NCBI GenBank assembly: GCA_018971485.1
Contig: JAGXAQ010000003.1
Coordinates: forward strand, 1-64,000
DNA from: Pseudomonadota bacterium
Lineage (GTDB): Bacteria; Pseudomonadota; Gammaproteobacteria; Burkholderiales; REEB80
Reading direction: 5' to 3'
DNA length: 64,000 nt
Below the pieces are notes generated by a model that was given only the letters and a program-made list of their open reading frames with translations, ran no database searches and was not told the DNA's origin. The stretch's first letter is position 1. The number at the start of each line of letters is the position of its first letter. Made by a program: the position numbers and the translations under genes. Below are positions 54,431 to 63,810 of the stretch, in pieces.

Positions 54431-55996
54431 TTATTTCTCCGGGGTGAGGGGCGAAGGAATATGGTGCCCCATATGGCCAGTTGTGGGACCTTGACGGATG
54501 AATCTCAGCATTAAATACATTTCGACAATGATAAAAATCGTGTAAAGCAATATAAACCCACCCAGAGAAAATATCATGTAGCCTAGGCTGTGATTAGAAG
54601 CGGACATCCAAGTGGGCAGTATTCCGTATACAGTCCATGGTTGGCGCCCAACCTCAGCAACAATCCAGCCTGTTTCACACGCAACATAGGGAACTGGAAT
54701 AAACCAGACAGCGAGTTTTAAAAGCCATTTTTTATCCTGGATATGATTGTTTAATGAGAAAAAGGTTGCGACTCCCAGATACACCAACATGGCAAATCCG
54801 GTTAGTACCATAATCCTAAAGGCCCAGAATATGATAGGTACGTCAGGAATGACATCTCGTGCTGCTTTTTGGAAATCAGCAGGCGTAGCATGGCTAAGAT
54901 GAGGGGCATACTTTTGAAGTAAAAAGGCATACCCCAATGACTGTTCATGTGCCTTGAATTGTTTCATGGCAGCCTGGTTTGTTGGATCTGTTGCCAGCGT
55001 CTTAAGTGCTTCAACAGCCGGAATCCCTTCTTTCATTCTGGTTATGGCTTGATTTTCAATCTCATCGGCACCTGGAATAGGTTGTGTTAAGGTATGAGTA
55101 ACTAAAGGTGTAAGCAGCATAGGTATTTGAATCTTGAACAGGTTTCGCTGTTCCTTCTGGGATGGAAAGGCAATCAGGTTAAACCCTGCCGGTGGAGTTT
55201 CTGTTTTCCACTGAGCTTCCATGGCTACGATTTTTGCAGGTTCTGTCGAGCCATCAATAAAACCCAGGGCATCACCAAGGCTAATGACGCCAATGCTTGC
55301 AAACACTCCATAAAGCACAGCCATGCGAAAGGAACGCTTGGCTAATTCCATATGGCGATTATGTAACATGTACCAGCCACTGATACCTGCTACAAATACT
55401 GCCGCAGTTACATAACCAGCAATGCTGGTATGAACGAATTTTGCCTGTGCATCATGGTTAAAGATTAGCTGGGTAAAACTGGTAAGCTCCAATCGCATGG
55501 TCAAGGGGTTAAAAGTGGCGCCATGAGGAGACTGCATAAAACCATTGGCAATTAGAATCCATAAAGCTGACAGGTTGGATCCAAGCGCTACCATGTAAGT
55601 AACAAGCAGATGTTTGCCCCGGGACATGCGATCCCAACCAAATAACATCAATCCAACAAATGTGGATTCTAGAAAGAAAGCGATTATGCCTTCCAGGGCA
55701 AGGGGTGCTCCAAATACATCGCCAACAAAGCGGGAATATTCAGACCAATTAGTTCCAAATTCAAATTCCATGGTCAATCCTGTTGCTACTCCTAAAGCAA
55801 AATTGATAGCAAACAGCTTGCTCCAGAATAAGACCATATCCTTATAGATCTGTTTACCTGTTGTGACATAGGCAGTTTCCATGGCAGCAAGTAAAAAGCT
55901 TAATCCCAAAGTAAGGGGAACAAATAAAAAGTGATATAGCGCAGTAGTTGCAAATTGCCAACGGGACAGATCGATTACGGCCAATGAATTATGCAA
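54431..55996 (-). CDS. cydA: Cytochrome bd quinol oxidase subunit I
   Basis: This is a 521-residue subunit I with haem b595/d ligands His22 (ALYHFLF) and the b558 ligands His in FVHTSIAGYV and Met in FWAFRIMVLTG. The GRQPW motif and a long Q-loop (quinol-binding, residues ~250-380) show a bd-I long-loop type. First gene of cydABX. An FNR-like box lies 218-231 bp upstream. Confidence 0.96.
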   Translation of the reverse strand: MHNSLAVIDLSRWQFATTALYHFLFVPLTLGLSFLLAAMETAYVTTGKQIYKDMVLFWSKLFAINFALGVATGLTMEFEFGTNWSEYSRFVGDVFGAPLALEGIIAFFLESTFVGLMLFGWDRMSRGKHLLVTYMVALGSNLSALWILIANGFMQSPHGATFNPLTMRLELTSFTQLIFNHDAQAKFVHTSIAGYVTAAVFVAGISGWYMLHNRHMELAKRSFRMAVLYGVFASIGVISLGDALGFIDGSTEPAKIVAMEAQWKTETPPAGFNLIAFPSQKEQRNLFKIQIPMLLTPLVTHTLTQPIPGADEIENQAITRMKEGIPAVEALKTLATDPTNQAAMKQFKAHEQSLGYAFLLQKYAPHLSHATPADFQKAARDVIPDVPIIFWAFRIMVLTGFAMLVYLGVATFFSLNNHIQDKKWLLKLAVWFIPVPYVACETGWIVAEVGRQPWTVYGILPTWMSASNHSLGYMIFSLGGFILLYTIFIIVEMYLMLRFIRQGPTTGHMGHHIPSPLTPEK

Positions 55997-56213
55997 GACA
56001 TTTCCCTCAACAATATAATGGCCCCAGGGAGTTACCCTGTCGGGGTAGGCTTACTTAATGTGGGTTATGGTAAATAACTTTTTGATTAAAGAACATTTAA
56101 TACTTAAATTTCTGGCAGCTTAATAGTTTTAAAACCAGTGAAGAGATTCAGCTATGCTATTTCGATAACATAAAAACCTGTGCTCTATGATGCCATAATT
56201 GGCTCAATTTTAT

Positions 56214-56227
56214 TTGACCTGGATCAA
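56214..56227. promoter_or_regulatory. FNR/ANR-like box upstream of cydABX
   Basis: TTGACCTGGATCAA differs at one base from the consensus TTGAT-N4-ATCAA. It is in the 378-bp space between cydA and the sulfotransferase gene. An oxygen-responsive FNR/ANR regulator is expected to act here, as cyd genes usually are controlled that way. Confidence 0.7.
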
Positions 56228-56304
56228 AATGTTTCTGGAATCCTGTTTCCTTGCTTACTTTTTAGCTAAAAAGCCGCTGTGTTCTGGTTTAATTGATGGC
56301 AGCT

Positions 56305-56321
56305 GACCCTCAAGGAGGGTC
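56305..56321. other. Short perfect hairpin
   Basis: GACCCTC-AAG-GAGGGTC forms a seven-base-pair stem with a three-base loop downstream of the sulfotransferase gene. There is no T-tract on either strand, so it may stabilise or pause RNA without terminating. Confidence 0.4.
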
Positions 56322-56374
56322 CATAATTGAATTAGCACCCTATTTTTAAATAAAGGCAGTTAAATCAGAACTGG

Positions 56375-57517
56375 TTAGCGAACCTGCTGTGTAGAAGTTG
56401 CTTGGCTTAGTTCTTGAATTTTCTTTTCTCGCGCCAGAATTTCTTGTTCAAGCCGTTTTTGTTGGGCCGCGCTAGCTTCCAGGGACTGCTCCAAAGTTGT
56501 TACGATATTTAATGCTGTGCTACAAAGCCGATTGCTCTCATTGATGGAATGTTCCATGGAAGCCAATTTTTCAAGTGCCTGGTTATAGGATAGCCGCGCT
56601 TCCATAAGAGAGCATTCTAATATACTAATCTTATCAAGACTTGCTGTACGTGCTTCAGCAATACGTGTATGACGGGCCCGGATTTTTTTAATGGCTTGGA
56701 TAGCCAACTCAAACTGAAACCCGGAAATTCCGGTTTGACTTGCAGGCATATTCAGATCATATCCGAAAGTTTTAAAATCATCATAATAAAGCTCGCGTAT
56801 TAACTCGTCTGCCCTAGGGGTAATTAATTCCGGGAAATAAGGAATAAGGCTTTCATTGGTTTTACGCTTTGTTAAAGGATGCGGAAAAGCAGATCCAAGT
56901 CGATTGGCAAGAATTTTATCTAGTTGATGACTATTCTCAATTTGTACCAGTTGAGTGTAATCCACTAAATCAGGACGTAATAAAGTAGTTTGGGGTGTCC
57001 AGTGCACATCCCAAAAAGAAGGTGATTCATGGCTGATTAAGTGTTCAAGAAACGCCTCAAAGATCAAGGCGATGTCACTAGGGGTATTAAGGGGAAGATG
57101 AAAAAAGCTATACGTCAGATAGGGTGCGGTTTGTAATGGCTCCTGTAGTAATAACTTTGACTGCCATGCTGAAAAAATACGCTTATAGGGATTACGTACA
57201 ATGGCAAAACGAAAATAGTCATCTGAAGTCAGGACTTCACAAAGTTCATTCGGTTCAAGTCCTGTAACCTGCGGTGCAATCTTATGAAAGGTATCATGGA
57301 TTGTCAGGTCAGGATCGGTTTCAGCGCTTTCATTAGTTTGATGTAAAGCTTCTTCAAAACCTTCCAGCTGTGCGAACCACCATTTAATTGAGGTGCAGGC
57401 TACTTTAGGTGTGGCCACGTAAAATAACTTGTGCTGTTTTGAACGATAGCTATTGAATATGAGGTATCGAAACAGTTGATCTCTATCTTCGGCTGACCAA
57501 TTATTGATGGGACTCAC
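56375..57517 (-). CDS. Sulfotransferase family protein with C-terminal coiled coil
   Basis: This is a 380-residue protein. The 5'-phosphosulfate loop TPKVACTSIKWW (residues 36-47) and the 3'-phosphate motif RNPYKRIFSAW (108-118) identify the carbohydrate sulfotransferase 2 family, which uses PAPS. Residues about 270-375 form a long coiled coil. It starts with GTG, supported by a GGAG ribosome site. No PAPS synthesis or glycan genes lie nearby, so the acceptor is unknown; surface glycan or a small molecule is possible. Confidence 0.85.
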   Translation of the reverse strand: MSPINNWSAEDRDQLFRYLIFNSYRSKQHKLFYVATPKVACTSIKWWFAQLEGFEEALHQTNESAETDPDLTIHDTFHKIAPQVTGLEPNELCEVLTSDDYFRFAIVRNPYKRIFSAWQSKLLLQEPLQTAPYLTYSFFHLPLNTPSDIALIFEAFLEHLISHESPSFWDVHWTPQTTLLRPDLVDYTQLVQIENSHQLDKILANRLGSAFPHPLTKRKTNESLIPYFPELITPRADELIRELYYDDFKTFGYDLNMPASQTGISGFQFELAIQAIKKIRARHTRIAEARTASLDKISILECSLMEARLSYNQALEKLASMEHSINESNRLCSTALNIVTTLEQSLEASAAQQKRLEQEILAREKKIQELSQATSTQQVR

Positions 57518-57610
57518 AGCTTTCTCCAGGGAGCGAAATAGTGTATTTAAGCCAATATAATAGAGGATGATTTGTACCCTCTCAATTATTTATTCTCTTT
57601 ATTCATATCG

Positions 57611-57652
57611 ATAAGCTGGAAATACAATTTAATAAGCTGGAAATACAACTTA
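57611..57652. repeat. 21-bp tandem duplication
   Basis: ATAAGCTGGAAATACAATTT plus A (57611-57631) is repeated at 57632-57652 with one change (TTTA to CTTA). It lies in the 537-bp region upstream of the oxalyl-CoA decarboxylase gene. Confidence 0.9.
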
Positions 57653-57837
57653 TCTAAATATTCTTTTAGGTTAAATAACCAGTTTTTTTCTAGTATGAAT
57701 TTTAGAGTAAAAAAGATAATGTCTTCTTAAAATTATGATTATTCTTCAATGGTTATCTTCAAAAACCGCAGTTGCTTGCCAGAATTTTCCAAAATATCGT
57801 AAATACATTCAAATTTGTTTACAGAAACAATAAATAA

Positions 57838-57851
57838 TTGACCAAGGTCAA
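57838..57851. promoter_or_regulatory. FNR/ANR-like dyad upstream of oxc
   Basis: TTGACCAAGGTCAA is a perfect dyad (TTGACC and GGTCAA around AA) in the shape of the FNR/ANR/DNR site TTGAY-N4-RTCAA. It lies about 204 bp before the oxc start. Anaerobic or nitric-oxide control is inferred. Confidence 0.55.
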
Positions 57852-58054
57852 GGAACTATGTCTTAAACGGCACTGATAATTACATGAATTGTTCCTAAAT
57901 TGGAACAGGATGTAAACAATCCCGGGACAGTATTGTGCGGAGCATGCCTAAAGGAAAGCTTATTATTCCATGGGCAGATTATAGAAGATGATGCAGCACT
58001 CCGGATTGATTATTTTTTTATTGATGGATTGCCTAATTGAACGGGAGAGTCAGC

Positions 58055-59794
58055 ATGGGTTCCATGTCAAATAACCAGGTGGGTGCAGCAGTAGAAGAGC
58101 TTCAGGGTCGGGCAACGGAACTAACCGACGGTTTCCACCTTCTAATGGATGCGTTGGAGCTAAACGGCATCAAAAATATATATGGGCTGCTGGGTATTCC
58201 GGTCACAGAAGTGGGGCGTATGTGGCAAGCCAGAGGTAACAACTTTTTTAGCTTTCGTAATGAACAAAATGCTGGTTATGCCGCCTCAGTTGCAGGGTAT
58301 CTAACTAAAAAGCCTGGTGTCTGCCTGACTGTATCTGCACCTGGATTTTTGAATGGCCTGACTGCGCTTTCCAATGCTACTACAAATTGTTTTCCGATGA
58401 TTCTTATAAGCGGTTCAAGTGAACGTGAGATTGTTGATCTACAGCAAGGTGATTATGAAGAAATGGATCAACTCAATATCGCCCGCCCATTCTGTAAAGC
58501 CTCCTTCCGAATTAACCGACCTGAAGATATTGGCGTTGCTGTTGCCCGCGCTGTACGGACAGCTGTCTCGGGGCGCCCTGGTGGTGTTTATTTGGATATT
58601 CCTGCAAGATTATTTGCTCAAACCTTTTCAGCGGAAGAAGGCCGGAAATCTGTTTTTGCACCTATTGATCCTGCTCCGGCTCAGATCCCTGCGGCTGAGG
58701 CTGTAAAGCGTGCCGTTGATCTAATAAAGGGTGCAAAGAAGCCTTTGATCCTCTTAGGAAAAGGCGCCGCTTATGCTCAATGTGATAATGATATAAAGGC
58801 TCTTATTGAAGAAACCGGAATCCCCTTTACGCCAATGTCTATGGCCAAGGGCCTGGTTTCCGATACACATCCACAATGTGGGGCGGCTGCTCGTTCTATG
58901 GTGCTGCAGGAATCTGATGTTGTGGTTCTAGTTGGAGCGCGTCTAAATTGGCTGTTGGCTCACGGCAAGGGTAAAACCTGGGGCAATACCCTGAAAAAAT
59001 TTGTGCAAATTGACATTCAGGCGAATGAGATGGATAGCAATGTGCCTATCGCTGCCCCTCTTGTCGGTGATATCCAATCCTGCGTAAATGCGTTACGCGC
59101 TGGTCTTAAAGGCATGACAAAGCCTGTTGAATGGCTAAAAGCAGTAAGTGAAAAAGCATCTGCCAGCCGAGCCAAGCTTGCCATTAAGTTGAAAACCCCT
59201 ACTCCTGCAATGAATTACTTCAATTCATTAGGAGCTATTCGTGAAGTTCTGCAGACTCATCCCAATACGATGTTGGTTAACGAAGGGGCTAATGCACTAG
59301 ATAACGCAAGGATGATTATTGATCAATATCTACCTCGTCATCGTGTCGATACAGGAACTTGGGGTGTTATGGGTGTTGGTATGGGATCAGCAGTTGCTGC
59401 TGCAGTAGAAACAGGCGAACGTGTTGTAGCTATTAGTGGTGACAGTGCATTTGGTTTTAGCGGCATGGAAATTGAAACTATTACACGTTACAACCTGCCC
59501 GTAACAGTCATTATTATGAATAATGGTGGTGTTTATCGTGGTGATGAACCTAGTCCGAAGCATCAGATTTCTTGTATGCAGTTTAATCCTAACACGCGAT
59601 ATGATTTATTGATGCAGGCAGTAGGAGGCTATGGCGTTCGCGTTACCACTCCAGAAGAATTGACTAAAGCACTTGAAGAATCTTTAGCCTCTGGGCGCCC
59701 TACTCTGATTGATGCTATTATTGATCCTGCAGCTGGCGTTGAATCTGGCCGTATTGGTAACCTTAATGTAGTCAGCCAAATCGGTAAAAAATGA
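58055..59794 (+). CDS. oxc: Oxalyl-CoA decarboxylase
   Basis: This is a 579-residue thiamine-diphosphate enzyme. The N-terminal [15 protein letters not shown] and catalytic Glu in [11 protein letters not shown] match oxalyl-CoA decarboxylases. The ThDP motif [31 protein letters not shown] is intact. It converts oxalyl-CoA to formyl-CoA. I start at ATG 58055, with GGAG upstream; the frame extends to TTG 58037. No formyl-CoA transferase (frc) or oxalate transporter is in the window, so the pathway is incomplete here. A strong terminator follows. Confidence 0.9.
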   Translation: MGSMSNNQVGAAVEELQGRATELTDGFHLLMDALELNGIKNIYGLLGIPVTEVGRMWQARGNNFFSFRNEQNAGYAASVAGYLTKKPGVCLTVSAPGFLNGLTALSNATTNCFPMILISGSSEREIVDLQQGDYEEMDQLNIARPFCKASFRINRPEDIGVAVARAVRTAVSGRPGGVYLDIPARLFAQTFSAEEGRKSVFAPIDPAPAQIPAAEAVKRAVDLIKGAKKPLILLGKGAAYAQCDNDIKALIEETGIPFTPMSMAKGLVSDTHPQCGAAARSMVLQESDVVVLVGARLNWLLAHGKGKTWGNTLKKFVQIDIQANEMDSNVPIAAPLVGDIQSCVNALRAGLKGMTKPVEWLKAVSEKASASRAKLAIKLKTPTPAMNYFNSLGAIREVLQTHPNTMLVNEGANALDNARMIIDQYLPRHRVDTGTWGVMGVGMGSAVAAAVETGERVVAISGDSAFGFSGMEIETITRYNLPVTVIIMNNGGVYRGDEPSPKHQISCMQFNPNTRYDLLMQAVGGYGVRVTTPEELTKALEESLASGRPTLIDAIIDPAAGVESGRIGNLNVVSQIGKK

Positions 59795-59857
59795 CCAGAT
59801 GTAATTAACCTACCTTTTATCTTTAATTAATTTTTTGATAGGCAGATTAATAAAGCT

Positions 59858-59887
59858 AAAGGGGGCAACTCTGTTGCCCCCTTTTAT
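59858..59887 (+). terminator. Rho-independent terminator of oxc
   Basis: AGGGGGCAAC-TCT-GTTGCCCCCTTTT: an eight- to nine-base-pair stem with T-tract right after oxc. Confidence 0.9.
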
Positions 59888-60112
59888 ATAATAAAACTGT
59901 TTTTTAAAAGATAAAGGTTAAAACCGAAAAGGTATCCACGACTTCAGGTGACTTAAGATACTCAATATCTGTAGCCATGCCAGGAATAGCCTGGTTTACT
60001 ACAAGATGCTCCCACTCCTATCAAACAGCCAATAGATATTCTTTTTCCATCTGAAAAGGCAGTTTGATGCTATTTTAATTAAATTTTGCATTCAATTCCG
60101 GCCAGTCTTTCT

Positions 60113-60628
60113 TTAATAACGTTCCTTTCCTGCGGCCATGCTATTTTGAAGCAGACATAATTCCCGGCGAGTTTCTTTCAGAGCCTTATCAAGCCCTGAA
60201 ATTTCATTTATAAGCTGCTGGATTACTTTTTTTGCTTCCCCATACTCATAAGATAATTTCAATTTTTCCTCATTTGACAATTTTAATCGAAGCATGGCTT
60301 CTTGTATCTGATCCTGTAATTCAGAAATATCATCCAATGCTGCTTGTCTGATTTGCTCAACTTGTTTTTTGGCTTCTTCAGAAGCAAGATTCCATATTTC
60401 TTTAATCAGGCTGGATGCCCTGGATTCAAGGGCTTGAGAAATTGGGGGCAAATCTGATTCTAATTTCCATTTGAGCTCTTTCCACTCTGAAAGATGCCGG
60501 TTAATCGTTGTAAAACTACCTTTGCCTAATCCATTGCGTACTACTTGTGATGTAGGAGAAATTCCACTATTGGATAGTCGATCTGCAATTTCAAAAACCT
60601 GTTCTCTTGTTATCCCAGTTCTTGGCAT
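60113..60628 (-). CDS. KfrA-type DNA-binding protein
   Basis: This is a 171-residue protein. GITREQVFEIADRLSNSGISPTSQVVRNGLGKGSFTTINRHLSEWK matches the KfrA N-terminal helix-turn-helix domain, known from plasmid regulators. The rest (about residues 65-165) is a long coiled coil, in keeping with KfrA's rod shape. GGGGA lies before the ATG. KfrA proteins repress their own gene and help plasmid maintenance; a chromosomal copy may be a relic of an element. It is divergent from hyfB. Confidence 0.85.
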   Translation of the reverse strand: MPRTGITREQVFEIADRLSNSGISPTSQVVRNGLGKGSFTTINRHLSEWKELKWKLESDLPPISQALESRASSLIKEIWNLASEEAKKQVEQIRQAALDDISELQDQIQEAMLRLKLSNEEKLKLSYEYGEAKKVIQQLINEISGLDKALKETRRELCLLQNSMAAGKERY

Positions 60629-60826
60629 TTATTTTTCCCCGCGCGTGAGCCCCATTTCATTTATTATGTTATATTACATTTTATTAATATAAATAATCTC
60701 AATTACTGCCGGTTCTGATTACTATTCCTTTAAAAAATTAAGTATCAAAATTAGGGTGTTATATGGTGGAGATTGTGCCCATAGCCATTACTTTTAATTT
60801 AGCCCTTCTCCGATCTGCTTGCATCA

Positions 60827-62863
60827 ATGAGCTTATTTAATTCCAGCATACAAGGCCTACCGCTATCAATTATTCTTGATATCCTAGTTTATTGGCTTGT
60901 AATAGGCTTCTCTGGTTTAATCTTTATCCATAACCGTAAAATTGTAAGCCAGATACTTTTCCCTCTGGGGGCATCAGGTGGAATCGTAATGATAATCATA
61001 ACCGCTGCCAGCATTGCCCATTCTCCCTCGTCGGCAATACTTTCTCTTGGTCTCCCAGATCTCCCATTTCATATCAGGCTTGATGCACTTTCTGCTTTTT
61101 TTCTGTTCTTACTTGGCATCTCATCAACTGGGATCTGTTTTTTCTCTTCAGGTTATTTTAGCCGAGATGGAAATTTTTCCCCAGGGCTTGTATGTTTGCA
61201 ATTTCACCTATTTTTAGTCAGCATGGCATTCGTATTTTTGGCCGATGATGCCTATTTGTTCATGATTGCATGGGAAACAATGGCCCTGTCGTCCTATTTC
61301 CTCGTTGTTACGGATCATAAAGTGCCTGAGATCCGCAAGGCAGGGTACATTTACCTCTTGATGGCCCATATCAGTGCAACAGCAGTTCTGCTCTGTTTCG
61401 GAGTGCTGCAGAAAGCTGGCCCTCAGGGCATTGGTGGAAGCTATACGTTTGAAATGATGCGTCATCTGAACCCGGATAGTTTCTGGGCAACCGCTGCGTT
61501 CCTGCTTGCATTATTCGGCTTCGGGGCAAAAGGAGGCCTGCTCCCAGTACATGTATGGTTGCCCGAAGCCCATCCAGCCGCTCCATCACCAGTATCTGCC
61601 CTGATGAGCGGTGTAATGCTAAAAACAGCCATATATGGACTCTTGCGCGTTACCTTCGATCTTTTACATTTGCAAATATGGTGGTGGGGTATTCTAGTCC
61701 TTACCCTCGGATTGGTCACTGCCTTCTTTGGAGTCATTTTTTCTGCAGTGCAGAACGATATGAAGCGTTTGCTTGCTTATTCATCAATTGAAAACATCGG
61801 CATCATCCTGTCAGGTGTAGGTTTAACAATTACTTTCCAGTCCTATCATATGCAGACCCTCGCAGCACTGGCGCTAATTGCAACCCTTTATCACTGCCTG
61901 AATCATGCCTGTTTCAAAAGCTTGCTCTTTCTTTCAACAGGTTCAGTGCTTCATGCCACAGAAGAAAGAAATCTCGGGAAACTCGGGGGATTAATACACC
62001 GGATGCCCTGGGTAGCGTTTCTTGCGCTTATTGGCACTCTGGCCATTGCCGGGCTTCCTCCTTTAAATGGATTTGTTTCTGAATGGCTGTTACTGCAGAC
62101 ATTTCTGCTTACTACCGGTTTTCCCCAACCATATCTTAATATGCTGATACCAGTTGCCGCTGCAGGATTAGTACTCGTGGCGGCGGTTGCCGCTTATGTC
62201 ATGGTCAAGTTCTATGCCCTAATTTTTCTTGGCCAGCCCCGTGAAGTAAGGCAACATGAGGCAAAGGATGCAAATTACTGGGAACGCCTGGGCTTGTCCT
62301 GGCTGGCTAGTTGCTGTGTACTTCTAGGGCTGTTCCCGGTAGAAGTCATCAAGCTCCTAAATACAGTACCGGGCTTATTGCTAGGACAGGCAACTAAAAA
62401 AGTAGCCAGCCAGGCAAACTGGCTTTTCCTTACACCCCTTTCTCCTGACAGGGCAAGTTACAGCCCCATGCTTTTCTTTGGCGCTGCAGCCATAATCATC
62501 CTGATTACTTTCCTTGGAGTCAGGCTGGTCTATCACGGGCGAGTCCGGCGGAGTTCACCCTGGGACTGTGGTTATCCAATGCAAACCTCCAGAATGCAAG
62601 AGACTGCGGAAAGTTTTGGTCAACCAATACGCACCATATTTTCACCCTTTTTCCGTATGCACAGTGAACTGCCTTCCCCATCAGATCTTGAACCACATTA
62701 TCGCAACATCACTGAGGATCGGTTCTGGTATCTGCTTTATTTTCCGATTGGAAGATTTTTTCATTTCCTGTCCAATCTCTTCGGTCGCCTTCAGCAGGGA
62801 CGTATTGCCATTTATTTACTTTACAGTTTTCTAACGCTGATTTTGTTACTGCTATTAATATGA
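60827..62863 (+). CDS. hyfB: Hydrogenase-4/formate-hydrogenlyase-type membrane subunit HyfB
   Basis: This is a 678-residue, roughly 15-helix proton-conducting subunit of the NuoL/MrpA/HyfB family. MIAWETMALSSYFLVVTDH, LPVHVWLPEAHPAAPSPVSALMSGVMLKTAIYGLLR and LLAYSSIENIGIILSG are the conserved antiporter motifs. It is the first gene of a run with hyfC and hyfE (4-bp overlaps). The C+G content looks higher than in neighbours. It may belong to a group 4 hydrogenase-like or formate-dependent complex; no hydrogenase large subunit is visible in the window. Confidence 0.9.
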   Translation: MSLFNSSIQGLPLSIILDILVYWLVIGFSGLIFIHNRKIVSQILFPLGASGGIVMIIITAASIAHSPSSAILSLGLPDLPFHIRLDALSAFFLFLLGISSTGICFFSSGYFSRDGNFSPGLVCLQFHLFLVSMAFVFLADDAYLFMIAWETMALSSYFLVVTDHKVPEIRKAGYIYLLMAHISATAVLLCFGVLQKAGPQGIGGSYTFEMMRHLNPDSFWATAAFLLALFGFGAKGGLLPVHVWLPEAHPAAPSPVSALMSGVMLKTAIYGLLRVTFDLLHLQIWWWGILVLTLGLVTAFFGVIFSAVQNDMKRLLAYSSIENIGIILSGVGLTITFQSYHMQTLAALALIATLYHCLNHACFKSLLFLSTGSVLHATEERNLGKLGGLIHRMPWVAFLALIGTLAIAGLPPLNGFVSEWLLLQTFLLTTGFPQPYLNMLIPVAAAGLVLVAAVAAYVMVKFYALIFLGQPREVRQHEAKDANYWERLGLSWLASCCVLLGLFPVEVIKLLNTVPGLLLGQATKKVASQANWLFLTPLSPDRASYSPMLFFGAAAIIILITFLGVRLVYHGRVRRSSPWDCGYPMQTSRMQETAESFGQPIRTIFSPFFRMHSELPSPSDLEPHYRNITEDRFWYLLYFPIGRFFHFLSNLFGRLQQGRIAIYLLYSFLTLILLLLLI

Positions 62864-63810
62864 CAATTCCATATGGCTTTATTTTTCAGTTTATCCAGCT
62901 TATTATGGCGCTGGTTTTGAGCCCGATGTTTCTTGGTTGGATTAACCAGTGCCGCTGCTGGCTCCAGAACCGGAAGGGCCCGGGAGTTTTCCAGCCCTAT
63001 CGGCAACTTGTTAAGCTTTTTTACAAAGATGCGGTTCTCGCTGAGAATGCTTCGCCTTTGTTCCGAATGACACCCTATTTCCTGTTTGCATGCATGTGTC
63101 TTGCAGGAACAATTGTCCCGGTGCTCGCAACCAACCTTCCATTTGCTTCTGTAGCTGATGTAATCGTTTTGGTGGGGATTTTTGCTCTAGCGAGGGTATT
63201 TCTTGCATTGGCGGCCATGGATATTGGAACCGCTTTTGGTAATCTGGGTGCGCGACGTGAAATGATGATAGGGTTCCTTGCCGAACCTGCATTATTGATG
63301 GTGCTATTTACCCTTGCTTTTATAAGCCACTCAACAAATCTGACCACCATTGTGGACACCCTCTCCCATACCAGATTTATCATTTATCCCAGCATGGCAT
63401 TTGCCATGGCAGCCTATCTCATGGTCCTTCTAGCTGAAAATTCACGTATTCCCGTAGATAATCCTTCGACCCATTTAGAACTGACCATGATCCATGAAGC
63501 CATGATGCTCGAATACTCTGCAAGACATCTTGCGCTGCTTGAATGGGCTAGCAGTATCAAACTTTATGACTATTTCGTGATCGGTTTCGCTCTTTTTGTT
63601 CCATGGGGGATCGCCTCTGGAAGCCACTTAAGCAGCATGCTCCTCGCATTTCTTGCCCTTTTCATAAAACTTGCAGTTGCAGGATTCGGGCTGGCCTTAA
63701 TTGAAGCCCTTTCTGCGAAAATGCGAATATTCCGTGTTCCCGAATTTCTAGGTACTGCATTCATGCTGGCTGTACTGGGTACACTAACCCACTTTCTCCT
63801 AGAGGCATGA
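62860..63810 (+). CDS. hyfC: HyfC/HycD-type membrane subunit (NuoH-like)
   Basis: This is a 316-residue, eight-helix subunit. QNRKGPGVFQPYRQLVKLFYKDAVL and the later NSRIPVDNPSTHLELTMIHEAMMLEYS loop are typical of HyfC/HycD. These bind at the interface between the membrane arm and the hydrophilic catalytic part. ATG overlaps the hyfB stop (ATGA). Confidence 0.93.
   Translation: MTIPYGFIFQFIQLIMALVLSPMFLGWINQCRCWLQNRKGPGVFQPYRQLVKLFYKDAVLAENASPLFRMTPYFLFACMCLAGTIVPVLATNLPFASVADVIVLVGIFALARVFLALAAMDIGTAFGNLGARREMMIGFLAEPALLMVLFTLAFISHSTNLTTIVDTLSHTRFIIYPSMAFAMAAYLMVLLAENSRIPVDNPSTHLELTMIHEAMMLEYSARHLALLEWASSIKLYDYFVIGFALFVPWGIASGSHLSSMLLAFLALFIKLAVAGFGLALIEALSAKMRIFRVPEFLGTAFMLAVLGTLTHFLLEA

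Noticed and set aside
57611-57652. CRISPR array
   Set aside because: Only two adjacent 21-bp copies without spacers; a simple tandem duplication.
59904-59978. 24-codon minus-strand frame (MATDIEYLKSPEVV...) after oxc
   Set aside because: Weak ribosome site and no family; may be a gene remnant but cannot be supported.
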